A DNA stretch of 64,000 nt from Bacteroidales bacterium (GTDB taxonomy: Bacteria; Bacteroidota; Bacteroidia; Bacteroidales; F082): positions 92,041 through 156,040 of the forward strand of contig JAKIVD010000005.1 in NCBI GenBank assembly GCA_021647205.1, written 5' to 3'. Positions 18,634 through 26,038 of this stretch are shown here, one piece after another; positions within the stretch are counted from its first letter, which is position 1, and each line of letters begins with the position of its first letter. A program made the translations under genes and the position numbers. Under the pieces are notes generated by a model, which was not told the origin of the DNA, made no database searches, and saw nothing but the letters and a program-made list of their open reading frames with translations.

Positions 18634-21600
18634 TTAAAACACAAGGTTAACACCCACAACATAAGCACGCGGGCGCGGATAGATATTGTTGTCAATACCA
18701 TTGAATATCTCCGGGTCAAGACCTGCGTAATTGGTAATGGTAAAGGCATTGTTTACCGTTCCCGAAATACGGAGGCTCACCCTGCCGCCATTGATGTTGG
18801 CAAACAGGTAACTCAGGGAGAGGTAATCCATGCGGAAAAACGAAGCTTCCTGAACGTAATAGTCTGACAAATAGCGCGGACTCTGGAAATTCGTTTCATA
18901 TACGTTGCTTGTGATATTGCTCAAATAAGGCCCTTCGGCACGGTACAACCTTTCGTATACCCCGTTTTCAGAAGCTACATTATTATAGACATAATTACCG
19001 AAATTGGCCCGGCCGCTAAAAGAGAAGTCCCAGTTTTTATAGCGCAGTTTCGAATTGATTCCGAAGTAAAACTTTGCCGTTGGGTCCTGAAAATGGTACC
19101 TGTCGGCATCCGTTATCACCCCGTCCCCGTTACGGTCAACATAAAGCCCTTCAATCGGTTTACCATCGGTGCCATACACCTGCTCAAACACAAAGAAGGA
19201 GTTGATTGGGTGGCCTACACTTTGTATTTGGATTTTGTTGCCCACACCACCTGAAATATTACCGGTGGGGTCGCCCAGGTAATCCGGATCATCAGATGCA
19301 GTCAGTTTGGTAATCTTATTGTCGTTGTAGGTCGCATTCAACCCTATGTCCCAATACCAGTTTTCGGTTACTACGGGACGGGTCATAATTGAGAACTCAA
19401 CCCCTTTGTTTTCCATTGTCCCAATATTGGTCAACAGGTAGTTCGTCAGATTTGAACCTGCCGGGACGGGGGTAAAATTAATCAGGTCTTTGGTTTTCCG
19501 CTTATAAAAGTCGATGGATCCATAGAACCTGTCGTCGGCAAAACCGTAATCCAGGGCAATATTCCAGGTTTCGGTTTCTTCCCATTTAATATTTCCGTCG
19601 TAACCTTCGGCACGCAATGTCTGGTAATACTTCGGATTCCCGTTTTCGTCGTAACCAAACTGGTAATTGGCAGTTGGCTGACTGGCCGTGTACCTGGGGA
19701 GATACGGGTAGTCGTTGCCTTCTTGCAATGCCTGTTGTCCTGTGATGCCCCAGCCCAACCTGAGCTTAAGCTGGGAGATTACTTTGGAATCCCGCAGCCA
19801 TTTTTCTTCATTAATCTTCCATCCCAGTGCAACTGACGGGAACAAACCCCAGCGGTTGTCGGGAGAGAAGCGCGAGGTACCGTCCTGGCGAACCGTAGCC
19901 GTCAACATATAACGGTTGCCATAGGTGTAGTTGAAACGACCGTAGAATGAGACCAGGTAATACTCGGTGCGGTCATCAAATATTCTTTGGATCAAAGTAT
20001 CGCTTGGCCGGTGCGGGATGTTGCGGTTGTCGCTGTATTGCGTCCTTTTGAAATGCTGCCATGAGTAGCCCCCCATCACGACAAAATGGCTTTTGATCGA
20101 CTCGACAGACTTGTCATAGGTCACATAAAAATCAAGCAGGTCATTTTTTCTTTGCTGATCATAAACATTATTGACGCCACCGCCATTCTTTAAATCATAT
20201 TCCCAGGCTGCAAAGTAAGGAACATATACGCTACCATCGCTCCAGGAACGATCGGTCCCGAGATTTAAGGTCAACCTCAGTTCAGGCAAAGCATGTAATT
20301 TATAATCAAGTTTTATGTTTCCAACAAAAGTGGTAACATTGGATTTATCTTTACGCAAATTCAGCAGTGCAACCGGATTGGTTGTGCCCAGCGCAACCGG
20401 TGCGCCGCCATCCTGTAGCCAGGCATAATAACCACCGTAGTCTGTTGTATCGTACTGGCCTTCCTGATCAGGTACCGGGATGGTATAAACCGAGTCGTTG
20501 GTAATGGGTTTCGTGGGATCGAACTGGAGGGCCCCGCCAATGGCGCCACGGTCGGCAAATTTGTTGTTGATGTAACCAAACTGCCCGTTCAGGCTTATCG
20601 TAAGGTGGTCGTCTAAAAACCGTGGATCAAGTGAAAACCCGCCTGTAAAGCGCGAAAAATTATCGTTCAGCAAAATGCCGTCCTGATTGGTGTAACCCAG
20701 CGAAACCCGGTAGGGCATGTTTTTAGCAGCACCTTTGGCACTCAGGTAGTGGTCCTGTCCGAAAGCGGGTTTAAAGATTTCATCCTGCCAGTTGGTACTG
20801 ATGTTTTTGTCATCCAATAAACTGAGGGCCGATCCGGAAATACGCCCTTCTTCCACTCCTCTGTTCAATTCGGCACGGAATTGGCCGGCATCCAGTACAC
20901 CGACAGTCCGGGTGGGAGTAAAGAGCGAAAATTTGCCATCGTAAGTAAACTGAAGCGGTTGCCCGATTTTACCTTTTTTGGTAGTAATAATAATGACACC
21001 GTTCGAGGCCCTTGAACCGTAAATAGCAGTGGCCGAGGCATCTTTCAAGATATTGAAGGATTCGATGTCATTTGGGTTGATGGTGTTCAACGGGTTTCTT
21101 GCCCCGCTGATTCCGTCGCTGTTCATCGCCACACCATCGATTACGATCAGGGGATCGTTCAGCGCGTTGAGCGAAGCGCCACCCCGGATACGGATTGTAG
21201 AACCTTCGCCTGGTGCACCGCCACCGCTGACAACCTGCACACCGGCCACTTTTCCTGCAATCAGGTTCGTGGCCGAAGTAATTTGCCCCTGGTTAAACTC
21301 TTTCGATGAAATGGCGGTTACCGCTCCGGTAGCATCGTCTTTCTTCTGCGTTCCGTAGCCGATAATCAACACTTCATCCAAGCCCATGGATTCACTCTCC
21401 ATACCGATATTTACCGTAGTGCCCGGTTCAACCACCATCTCTTGTGGCATGTATCCGACATAGGAAAACACCAGGGTTGTCTTGGGCTCCACCTGAATGG
21501 AAAAAGTACCATCAATATTCGTGGATGTTCCGGTTGTGGTACCCTTAATAACGACAGTTGCCCCCGGTAGTGTTGTCCCGTCGTGCACATCAAATATTTT

Positions 21601-21696
21601 TCCGGTAACCTCTCCGGATTGCGCAAGTAACGAAACGGAACCCCACAGTAACAATGCCGTTAGCAACATCAATTTTGCGGATAGAAGTTTAAGCAT
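18634..21696 (-). CDS. susC: SusC-family TonB-dependent outer-membrane transporter
   Basis: The protein has 1020 residues. After the signal peptide comes the carboxypeptidase-regulatory-like domain (GEVTGKIFDVHDGTTLPGATVVIKG, about 28-105). Then follow the TonB-box region (LDEVLIIGYGTQKKDD), the plug (LIAGKVAGVQVVSGGG ... IRIRGGASLNALNDPLIVIDG) and a 22-strand barrel ending LVF with a C-terminal Phe. It imports oligosaccharide, here probably maltodextrin, into the periplasm using TonB energy. It is the first gene of the susCDE operon. Its -7 box TACTTTTG is at 21772-21779, and several palindromes, including a LacI-type site, lie further upstream. Confidence 0.96.
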   Translation of the reverse strand: MLKLLSAKLMLLTALLLWGSVSLLAQSGEVTGKIFDVHDGTTLPGATVVIKGTTTGTSTNIDGTFSIQVEPKTTLVFSYVGYMPQEMVVEPGTTVNIGMESESMGLDEVLIIGYGTQKKDDATGAVTAISSKEFNQGQITSATNLIAGKVAGVQVVSGGGAPGEGSTIRIRGGASLNALNDPLIVIDGVAMNSDGISGARNPLNTINPNDIESFNILKDASATAIYGSRASNGVIIITTKKGKIGQPLQFTYDGKFSLFTPTRTVGVLDAGQFRAELNRGVEEGRISGSALSLLDDKNISTNWQDEIFKPAFGQDHYLSAKGAAKNMPYRVSLGYTNQDGILLNDNFSRFTGGFSLDPRFLDDHLTISLNGQFGYINNKFADRGAIGGALQFDPTKPITNDSVYTIPVPDQEGQYDTTDYGGYYAWLQDGGAPVALGTTNPVALLNLRKDKSNVTTFVGNIKLDYKLHALPELRLTLNLGTDRSWSDGSVYVPYFAAWEYDLKNGGGVNNVYDQQRKNDLLDFYVTYDKSVESIKSHFVVMGGYSWQHFKRTQYSDNRNIPHRPSDTLIQRIFDDRTEYYLVSFYGRFNYTYGNRYMLTATVRQDGTSRFSPDNRWGLFPSVALGWKINEEKWLRDSKVISQLKLRLGWGITGQQALQEGNDYPYLPRYTASQPTANYQFGYDENGNPKYYQTLRAEGYDGNIKWEETETWNIALDYGFADDRFYGSIDFYKRKTKDLINFTPVPAGSNLTNYLLTNIGTMENKGVEFSIMTRPVVTENWYWDIGLNATYNDNKITKLTASDDPDYLGDPTGNISGGVGNKIQIQSVGHPINSFFVFEQVYGTDGKPIEGLYVDRNGDGVITDADRYHFQDPTAKFYFGINSKLRYKNWDFSFSGRANFGNYVYNNVASENGVYERLYRAEGPYLSNITSNVYETNFQSPRYLSDYYVQEASFFRMDYLSLSYLFANINGGRVSLRISGTVNNAFTITNYAGLDPEIFNGIDNNIYPRPRAYVVGVNLVF

Positions 21697-21771
21697 AATT
21701 TTAATTGTTTGGTTTATCGAAATTCAATATCTTCACCTTTAATTACTGTTCACTGTTTTCTTAATACGTAT

Positions 21772-21779
21772 CAAAAGTA
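21772..21779 (-). promoter_or_regulatory. Probable -7 element of susC
   Basis: On the minus strand this reads TACTTTTG (TAnnTTTG), 75 bp upstream of the susC start. No TTTG is correctly spaced upstream, which would fit an activator-dependent promoter. Confidence 0.5.
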
Positions 21780-21800
21780 TATATTTCATCAATACCTTAA

Positions 21801-21817
21801 TTTTTGTTAAACAAAAA
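21801..21817. promoter_or_regulatory. Palindrome upstream of the susC -7 box
   Basis: TTTTTGTT-A-AACAAAAA is a perfect 8-bp dyad around one base, 21 bp upstream of the susC -7 box, so it would lie around position -40. It could be an activator site or chance in AT-rich DNA. Confidence 0.35.
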
Positions 21818-21948
21818 TGCAGGCAGCCTCCCGGGGAGGGTCTTTTAAAGCACAACGTACTTATCTGAATAAATGAGTGTTACAAGTAACAACATTTGTT
21901 TTTCGGACGGATGAATAAAATTCTTTTTTGCAAAACAACTTTTGAGCG

Positions 21949-21958
21949 CAATCGTTTT
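21949..21958. promoter_or_regulatory. LacI-type operator, susC site
   Basis: CAATCGTTTT, within GCGCAATCGTTTTAAA, has one mismatch to CAATCGTTTG. It is 169 bp upstream of the susC -7 box, further than the other sites of this set. Confidence 0.4.
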
Positions 21959-21987
21959 AAATCACAGTTTTCCAGTGGATTTCATTG

Positions 21988-22001
21988 TGAAAGCGCTTCC
22001 A
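21988..22001. promoter_or_regulatory. LacI-family-like palindrome TGAAAGCGCTTCCA
   Basis: TGAAAGCGCTTCCA is a CG-centred dyad of the general LacI/GalR type; its complement TGGAAGCGCTTTCA has the pattern of a Firmicutes cre box. It lies between the lacI 3' end and susC. It differs from the CAATCGTTTG class, so a second regulator is possible. Confidence 0.4.
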
Positions 22002-22109
22002 ATAAAAAAAGTTCTCTCATCAACATCTTCCTCTTCACTACCGCTTTATCCGGCAGGAGGTTCAATACTTAAACAGGTTTCTGGTAAGGGTGTTTCAGAA
22101 TACTTCCCG

Positions 22110-23117
22110 TTAACTCGAAGCCCGGACGATTAATTCTGTTTTCAACGTATGCCTTTCAGGTTCATAATCAAAGCTATCGGCTTTTATCCGCCGGAGGAGA
22201 ATCTCCGTGGCTTTTTTGCCCAAATCGTAGCCAAACTGATCCACCGAACTCAGCTCAGGTTCGCAGATGGAAGAACTCCGGCTGTTCTCGAACCCCACTA
22301 TTCTCAGTTCATCCGGGACATTTATTCCCAACTTCCGGGCTGTTTTCATCACAGCGATGGCCGTCAGGTCATTCACCGCAAACACACCATCGGGACGGTT
22401 AAGCTTTTTCAGTACACCGCGAGAGATTTTAACAGCAGAGTCAAAGGTATCGCAGGCATAAACCAGATCGTTGGTAAATGTGAAGCCGTTTTTTTCCAGT
22501 GCATCTTTGTAACCTTTCAGCCTGTTCATTCCGAGCAGCAGGTGCTGGGGGGCCGAATAAAAGGCAATACGCTGACAACCCCTCTCAATCAGATGGCTGA
22601 CCGCCTTGAAAGCACCGGAATAATCATCAACCATCACACTGTCAGCATGAAATTGGTGGAGTACCCTGTCATAAAAAACCAGCGGTATCTCGTTGTCGAT
22701 GAGTTGCTGGAAATGAGAAAAGTCCTGTGTCTCTTTGGAGAAAGAAGCCAGTACACCATCTACACGGTTGGCAAGCAGGGTTTGGGTGTTGAGCACCTCC
22801 CTCAGATAAGATTCATTGGACTGAACCACCAGAACATTGAAATTGTTCTGGTAAGCCACCTCTTCGATACCGTTGATAATTGTTGAAAAAAAATAGTGCT
22901 GTACTTCGGGAACGACCAGCCCGATAGTGTTGGTACGGCTGTGCTTGAGGTTCAGGGCAATAAGGTTTGGCTGGTAGCCCAGTATTCTTGCCAGTTCCTG
23001 GACAGCTTCACGCGTCTTAATGCTGATATCAGGATGGTTCTGCAAAGCCCTGGAAACAGTTGATGTGGAAATGCCCAGTTTCTCAGCAATATCTTTTAAG
23101 GTAATTTGTTTTTTCAT
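22110..23117 (-). CDS. LacI-family transcriptional regulator of the starch locus
   Basis: The protein has 335 residues. The N-terminal LacI helix-turn-helix (ITLKDIAEKLGISTSTVSRAL, residues 4-24) and hinge (GYQPNLIALNLKHSRTNTIGLVVP) are followed by a periplasmic-binding-protein-like effector domain to the end (VDGVLASFSK, IAFYSAP, GFEN). It should bind CG-centred palindromes as a dimer and respond to a maltodextrin or trehalose-type sugar. The gene sits upstream of susC in the same orientation. A CAATCGTTTG site lies in its own promoter region (23205-23214), which suggests autoregulation, and related sites precede the other locus genes. The family is certain; the effector is inferred. Confidence 0.93.
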   Translation of the reverse strand: MKKQITLKDIAEKLGISTSTVSRALQNHPDISIKTREAVQELARILGYQPNLIALNLKHSRTNTIGLVVPEVQHYFFSTIINGIEEVAYQNNFNVLVVQSNESYLREVLNTQTLLANRVDGVLASFSKETQDFSHFQQLIDNEIPLVFYDRVLHQFHADSVMVDDYSGAFKAVSHLIERGCQRIAFYSAPQHLLLGMNRLKGYKDALEKNGFTFTNDLVYACDTFDSAVKISRGVLKKLNRPDGVFAVNDLTAIAVMKTARKLGINVPDELRIVGFENSRSSSICEPELSSVDQFGYDLGKKATEILLRRIKADSFDYEPERHTLKTELIVRASS

Positions 23118-23147
23118 CTAATTTGTGCACCTCCGTTTCCCGGGAGC

Positions 23148-23155
23148 CAAAGTTA
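23148..23155 (-). promoter_or_regulatory. Probable -7 element of the lacI-type gene
   Basis: On the minus strand this reads TAACTTTG (TAnnTTTG), 31 bp upstream of the start. The operator at 23205-23214 is 49 bp further upstream. Confidence 0.45.
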
Positions 23156-23204
23156 AGGTTTTTCATACAAAGGGCGAATGTATGCAAATGTAGTGCCGCT
23201 TTTA

Positions 23205-23214
23205 CAATCGTTTG
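23205..23214. promoter_or_regulatory. LacI-type operator, lacI site
   Basis: CAATCGTTTG, within TTACAATCGTTTGC. It is the exact reverse complement of the site at 35207-35216 before the GH65 fusion. It lies between the lacI-type and cyclophilin genes and probably serves autoregulation. Confidence 0.55.
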
Positions 23215-23296
23215 CGGACTTCTGTTTATTTGTTATTTCGACCCGTCCCGGGCGGAGAGAGATGACAGCCGGTTCCTTTAAGCCAAACCTGAAGGC

Positions 23297-23887
23297 CTAT
23301 TCGACCAAATTAACACCAATGATTTTAATCCTCGGAGTCAACCATTGCCCTTCTGCATTTGATTGTTGAATCTTGCGGACCACATCCATTCCGTCAATGA
23401 CTTTGCCAAAAGCGGCAAAGCCCTGTCCGTCGGAATTCCGGTTGCCTCCGTAATCCAACGAAGGCTGGTCGCCCACACAAATAAAAAACTCACAAGTTGC
23501 CGTACCGGGTTCGTTGCGGGCCATCGAAATCACGCCATCTTTGTGCAAAATACCAGTTGTTTTGGTGTTTTCGTGGGGAATGGGGGCAAGCATCTGTGGA
23601 TGATTGTCTTCGTAGAGGCCACCCTGGATCACTTCAATTTTCACCTTGTTATCCGGTTGATTATCCAGGCTTACCGTGCGGTAAAAGGTAGCATCATTCA
23701 AACGGCTCTCTTCAATGTATTTCAGAAAATTGGCGACCGTAAGGGGGGCTTTGTCAGGATACAATTCCAGGGTGATGTTGCCCAGTTCCGTTTTCATCAG
23801 CACTTTTGGATTGCTGGTTTGGGTACAACAACCCGAAAGTACAAGGGGGACAAGGAAAAGAAAGAAGAAATATTTTAAAGATTTCAT
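23297..23887 (-). CDS. Cyclophilin-type peptidyl-prolyl isomerase, lipoprotein
   Basis: The protein has 196 residues. The lipoprotein signal ends at LSGC (Cys at residue 20). A cyclophilin domain follows: VLMKTELGNITLELYPDKAPLTVANFLKYIE, ATFYRT, VIQGG, MARNEPGTATCEFFICVGDQPSLDYGG and FGKVIDGMDVV. The usual F/M/Q active-site positions are recognisable in the xQGG and FFI blocks. It should catalyse cis-trans proline isomerisation in the periplasm and help fold exported proteins. It lies between the lacI-type gene and the treS-like gene, in the same orientation as both. A specific tie to starch use is not shown. Confidence 0.92.
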   Translation of the reverse strand: MKSLKYFFFLFLVPLVLSGCCTQTSNPKVLMKTELGNITLELYPDKAPLTVANFLKYIEESRLNDATFYRTVSLDNQPDNKVKIEVIQGGLYEDNHPQMLAPIPHENTKTTGILHKDGVISMARNEPGTATCEFFICVGDQPSLDYGGNRNSDGQGFAAFGKVIDGMDVVRKIQQSNAEGQWLTPRIKIIGVNLVE

Positions 23888-24044
23888 GTGCTAAATTTAA
23901 GGTTTTTTTTGGATTGGCAACTTGCATTCTTTGTCAAAACGCTTTCAGGTGCAAGTACGCCGGGAGCTTTTCTTTTGCTATTCGGGATTTCAAACTCCGA
24001 ATTCCAGGCATGCGAATTACAAACCCGGATGAGCACCGGGCACG

Positions 24045-25772
24045 TTAAATCACCCGCAACCAGACAAAACCAAAGGGCTCAAAACGAAAACTGCTGTTCT
24101 CGTCTTCGACGGAAAACCCCTGTGGAAACAGGAGCATTAAATCCTTGTCGGGAAAAGGGTTCCTGATGTTTATCGGCCCGGATGATAAATTATTAATTAC
24201 CAACAATTGTTCATCTTCAAGTGTTCGCGTATAAGCCAACACCTTCTCTGTTTTCTCCCCCGAAAGTGTTTCTGCCAAAAGGAAACCGGTTGTCCCCCTG
24301 CCCAAAACCCTTTCATCTTTCCGGGTATTGAGCATGCTGCTGATCATTCCAAAAACGCGGGAATGAAAGCTTTCTTCATCTTTCAGGTTTTCCTGCAATT
24401 TTTCCCAGTCAATCCGTCCGCGCACCAAAAAGCGGGTGTCGTCTTTTCCGGTGAGTTTGATTTGTTCGGCATAATATTTTTCGTCATTCCATTTACCAAA
24501 TTCATCGCCATAATAAACCACCGGCGTCCCGGTGAGGGTAAGCATCAACGAATAAGCCAGGCCGATTTTACGTTCGTCGCGTTGCATCAATTCCGACAGC
24601 CGCGCCGAAATGCCCTCGCCCAGCCTGAAATCCCATTCAGCTTGGTGGCAATAATTGTCATGGATAAACTTCCGGTCTTCTTCCGAAACATAAACCAGTT
24701 CCAGGCTCAATTCGTCGTGCACCCGTAAAAAACTCAGCCACTGGCTGTTTGCCGGAATCCTGGGCGTTACCGCTGGGCTGAGTGTTTGTTTAACAGGCCG
24801 GCCATCCTCAAGGGCAATCGCTTTGAACATCATGGGCATCAACGGAAAATGGTAGGCTGCATGGCATTCATCACCCTCTCCCATGTATTTGACCACCTCC
24901 TTGGGTTTTTGGCAGGCTTCGGCAAGTAGTAACGTGCCGGGTTTTGTGTAATCGAGTATCGCTCTGAAAAACTTGACAATCGTATGTGTTTTGGGAAGGT
25001 TTTCGCAATTGCTTCCCTCTTCTTTCCAGAGATAAGGAATGGCATCGGCACGAAAACCATCTACCCCCGTAGTTTGCCAATACAACAGGTTGCGGCTCAT
25101 GGCCAGCAAAACATCGGGGTTTTTGTAATTCAGGTCGGGTTGAAAACTGAAGAAGCGGTGGAAGTAATTCCAGCCGTCTCCATTGGGCTCCCAATTGCTG
25201 TCTTCAATGCCTTTGAACAGCAGCCTTGCCTTGCCGTAAAGCGAAGTATTCTTGCTCCAGATATAATAATTTCGGTAGGGATTGTCTTCCGATTTTCGGG
25301 CTTCCAAAAACCAGGGGTGCTGGTCAGACGAATGGTTGATGGCAATGTCGAATATTACCCGGATACCCCTTGAATGGGCTTCTTTCAGAAAATTTCCAAA
25401 AACGGCTTCCTGCTCTTCCCGGCTTGAATCTGCCGTCAGGCCCAGCAAATCAGGCCGGATGCGGTCGTATTTTTTGATGTCGAAACCGGCATCGCGCATG
25501 GGCGAATCAAGGATGGGCAACAGCCACAGGCAGTTGACACCCAAATCCTGTAAGTAATCCAGTTTGTCTGACAGTCCGTTAAAATCTTTATTGAACAAAT
25601 CGACGTACAAAGCGTACACAATGGCGTCTTTGTACCAATCGGTTTCTGCTTGCTTTGGAGGGCTGTTTTTTGGTTCCAGTTCCCTTAGAAAATCATTCAG
25701 TTTTCCTTCCCCGGTATCGGGGTAAAGTTCATTCCAGTAATGTTTTAGCCTGGTTCTTTCGTTCATGGGCAT
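24045..25772 (-). CDS. Cytoplasmic GH13 enzyme, trehalose-synthase-like
   Basis: The protein has about 575 residues and no signal peptide. The start is ATG 25772 or ATG 25766; a TTG at 25793 overlaps the likely -7 box and is rejected. GH13 motifs are present: DIAINHSSDQHPWF, the nucleophile Asp in GVDGFRADAIPYLW (about 238), the Glu in LLLAEACQ (about 275) and the Asp in FLRVHDELSLE. The GEGDECHAAYHFPLMP segment and the stretch before HDELSLE resemble trehalose synthases (maltose alpha-glucosyltransferase, GH13_16). Those enzymes isomerise maltose to trehalose inside the cell. The fit with the GH65 fusion elsewhere in the locus supports a maltose-trehalose route. A cytoplasmic alpha-glucosidase is the main alternative. 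Confidence 0.85.
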   Translation of the reverse strand: MPMNERTRLKHYWNELYPDTGEGKLNDFLRELEPKNSPPKQAETDWYKDAIVYALYVDLFNKDFNGLSDKLDYLQDLGVNCLWLLPILDSPMRDAGFDIKKYDRIRPDLLGLTADSSREEQEAVFGNFLKEAHSRGIRVIFDIAINHSSDQHPWFLEARKSEDNPYRNYYIWSKNTSLYGKARLLFKGIEDSNWEPNGDGWNYFHRFFSFQPDLNYKNPDVLLAMSRNLLYWQTTGVDGFRADAIPYLWKEEGSNCENLPKTHTIVKFFRAILDYTKPGTLLLAEACQKPKEVVKYMGEGDECHAAYHFPLMPMMFKAIALEDGRPVKQTLSPAVTPRIPANSQWLSFLRVHDELSLELVYVSEEDRKFIHDNYCHQAEWDFRLGEGISARLSELMQRDERKIGLAYSLMLTLTGTPVVYYGDEFGKWNDEKYYAEQIKLTGKDDTRFLVRGRIDWEKLQENLKDEESFHSRVFGMISSMLNTRKDERVLGRGTTGFLLAETLSGEKTEKVLAYTRTLEDEQLLVINNLSSGPINIRNPFPDKDLMLLFPQGFSVEDENSSFRFEPFGFVWLRVI

Positions 25773-25790
25773 GGCTGTTAAGCTGAATGA

Positions 25791-25798
25791 CAAAACTA
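25791..25798 (-). promoter_or_regulatory. Probable -7 element of the treS-like gene
   Basis: On the minus strand this reads TAGTTTTG (TAnnTTTG), 18 bp before ATG 25772. The LacI-type site at 25888-25897 lies 89 bp upstream. Confidence 0.4.
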
Positions 25799-25887
25799 CT
25801 TAAATTCAGACGGAAGCTGTAAATCTGAGCTTGAAAGCGGCAAAACTTTCAGGCAGTATCAAAGCTGTTGGGCAGGATGTGGGAATA

Positions 25888-25897
25888 CAAACGTTTG
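25888..25897. promoter_or_regulatory. LacI-type operator between divergent treS-like and neopullulanase genes
   Basis: CAAACGTTTG is a perfect 10-bp palindrome within ATACAAACGTTTGCAAA. It lies 89 bp from the treS-like -7 box and 100 bp from the neopullulanase -7 box, so one site could control both genes. Confidence 0.55.
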
Positions 25898-25977
25898 CAA
25901 AAAGCAGTTTCTGTTTTCTGAAATGAATAAACAACGCAATTGCCGTCCTTTGAAAACCTACTGCCGGTTTATGCCTG

Positions 25978-26005
25978 TTGCACACCATAAAATGTGGTAT
26001 TTTTG
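25978..26005 (+). promoter_or_regulatory. Neopullulanase promoter
   Basis: TTG at 25978-25980, 17 bp, then TATTTTTG at 25998-26005: a good match to the Bacteroidota consensus. The ATG follows 33 bp later. Confidence 0.6.
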
Positions 26006-26038
26006 AAATCGCAAATTCCGAAAATTAACTTCTTTCAG

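Larger units (their letters stand above)
21697..22109. other. Regulatory intergenic region between susC and the lacI 3' end (413 bp)
   Basis: There is no credible gene here. It holds the susC -7 box, a T/A-rich palindrome at 21801-21817, a 5-bp CCTCC/GGAGG stem near 21826, GTTACaaGTAAC near 21870, a LacI-type site at 21949-21958 and a second LacI-family-like palindrome at 21988-22001. The density of dyads suggests combined control of susC. Confidence 0.6.

Noticed and set aside
25773..25793. TTG start for the treS-like GH13 gene
   Set aside because: It overlaps the likely -7 box at 25791-25798; two in-frame ATGs follow at 25772 and 25766.
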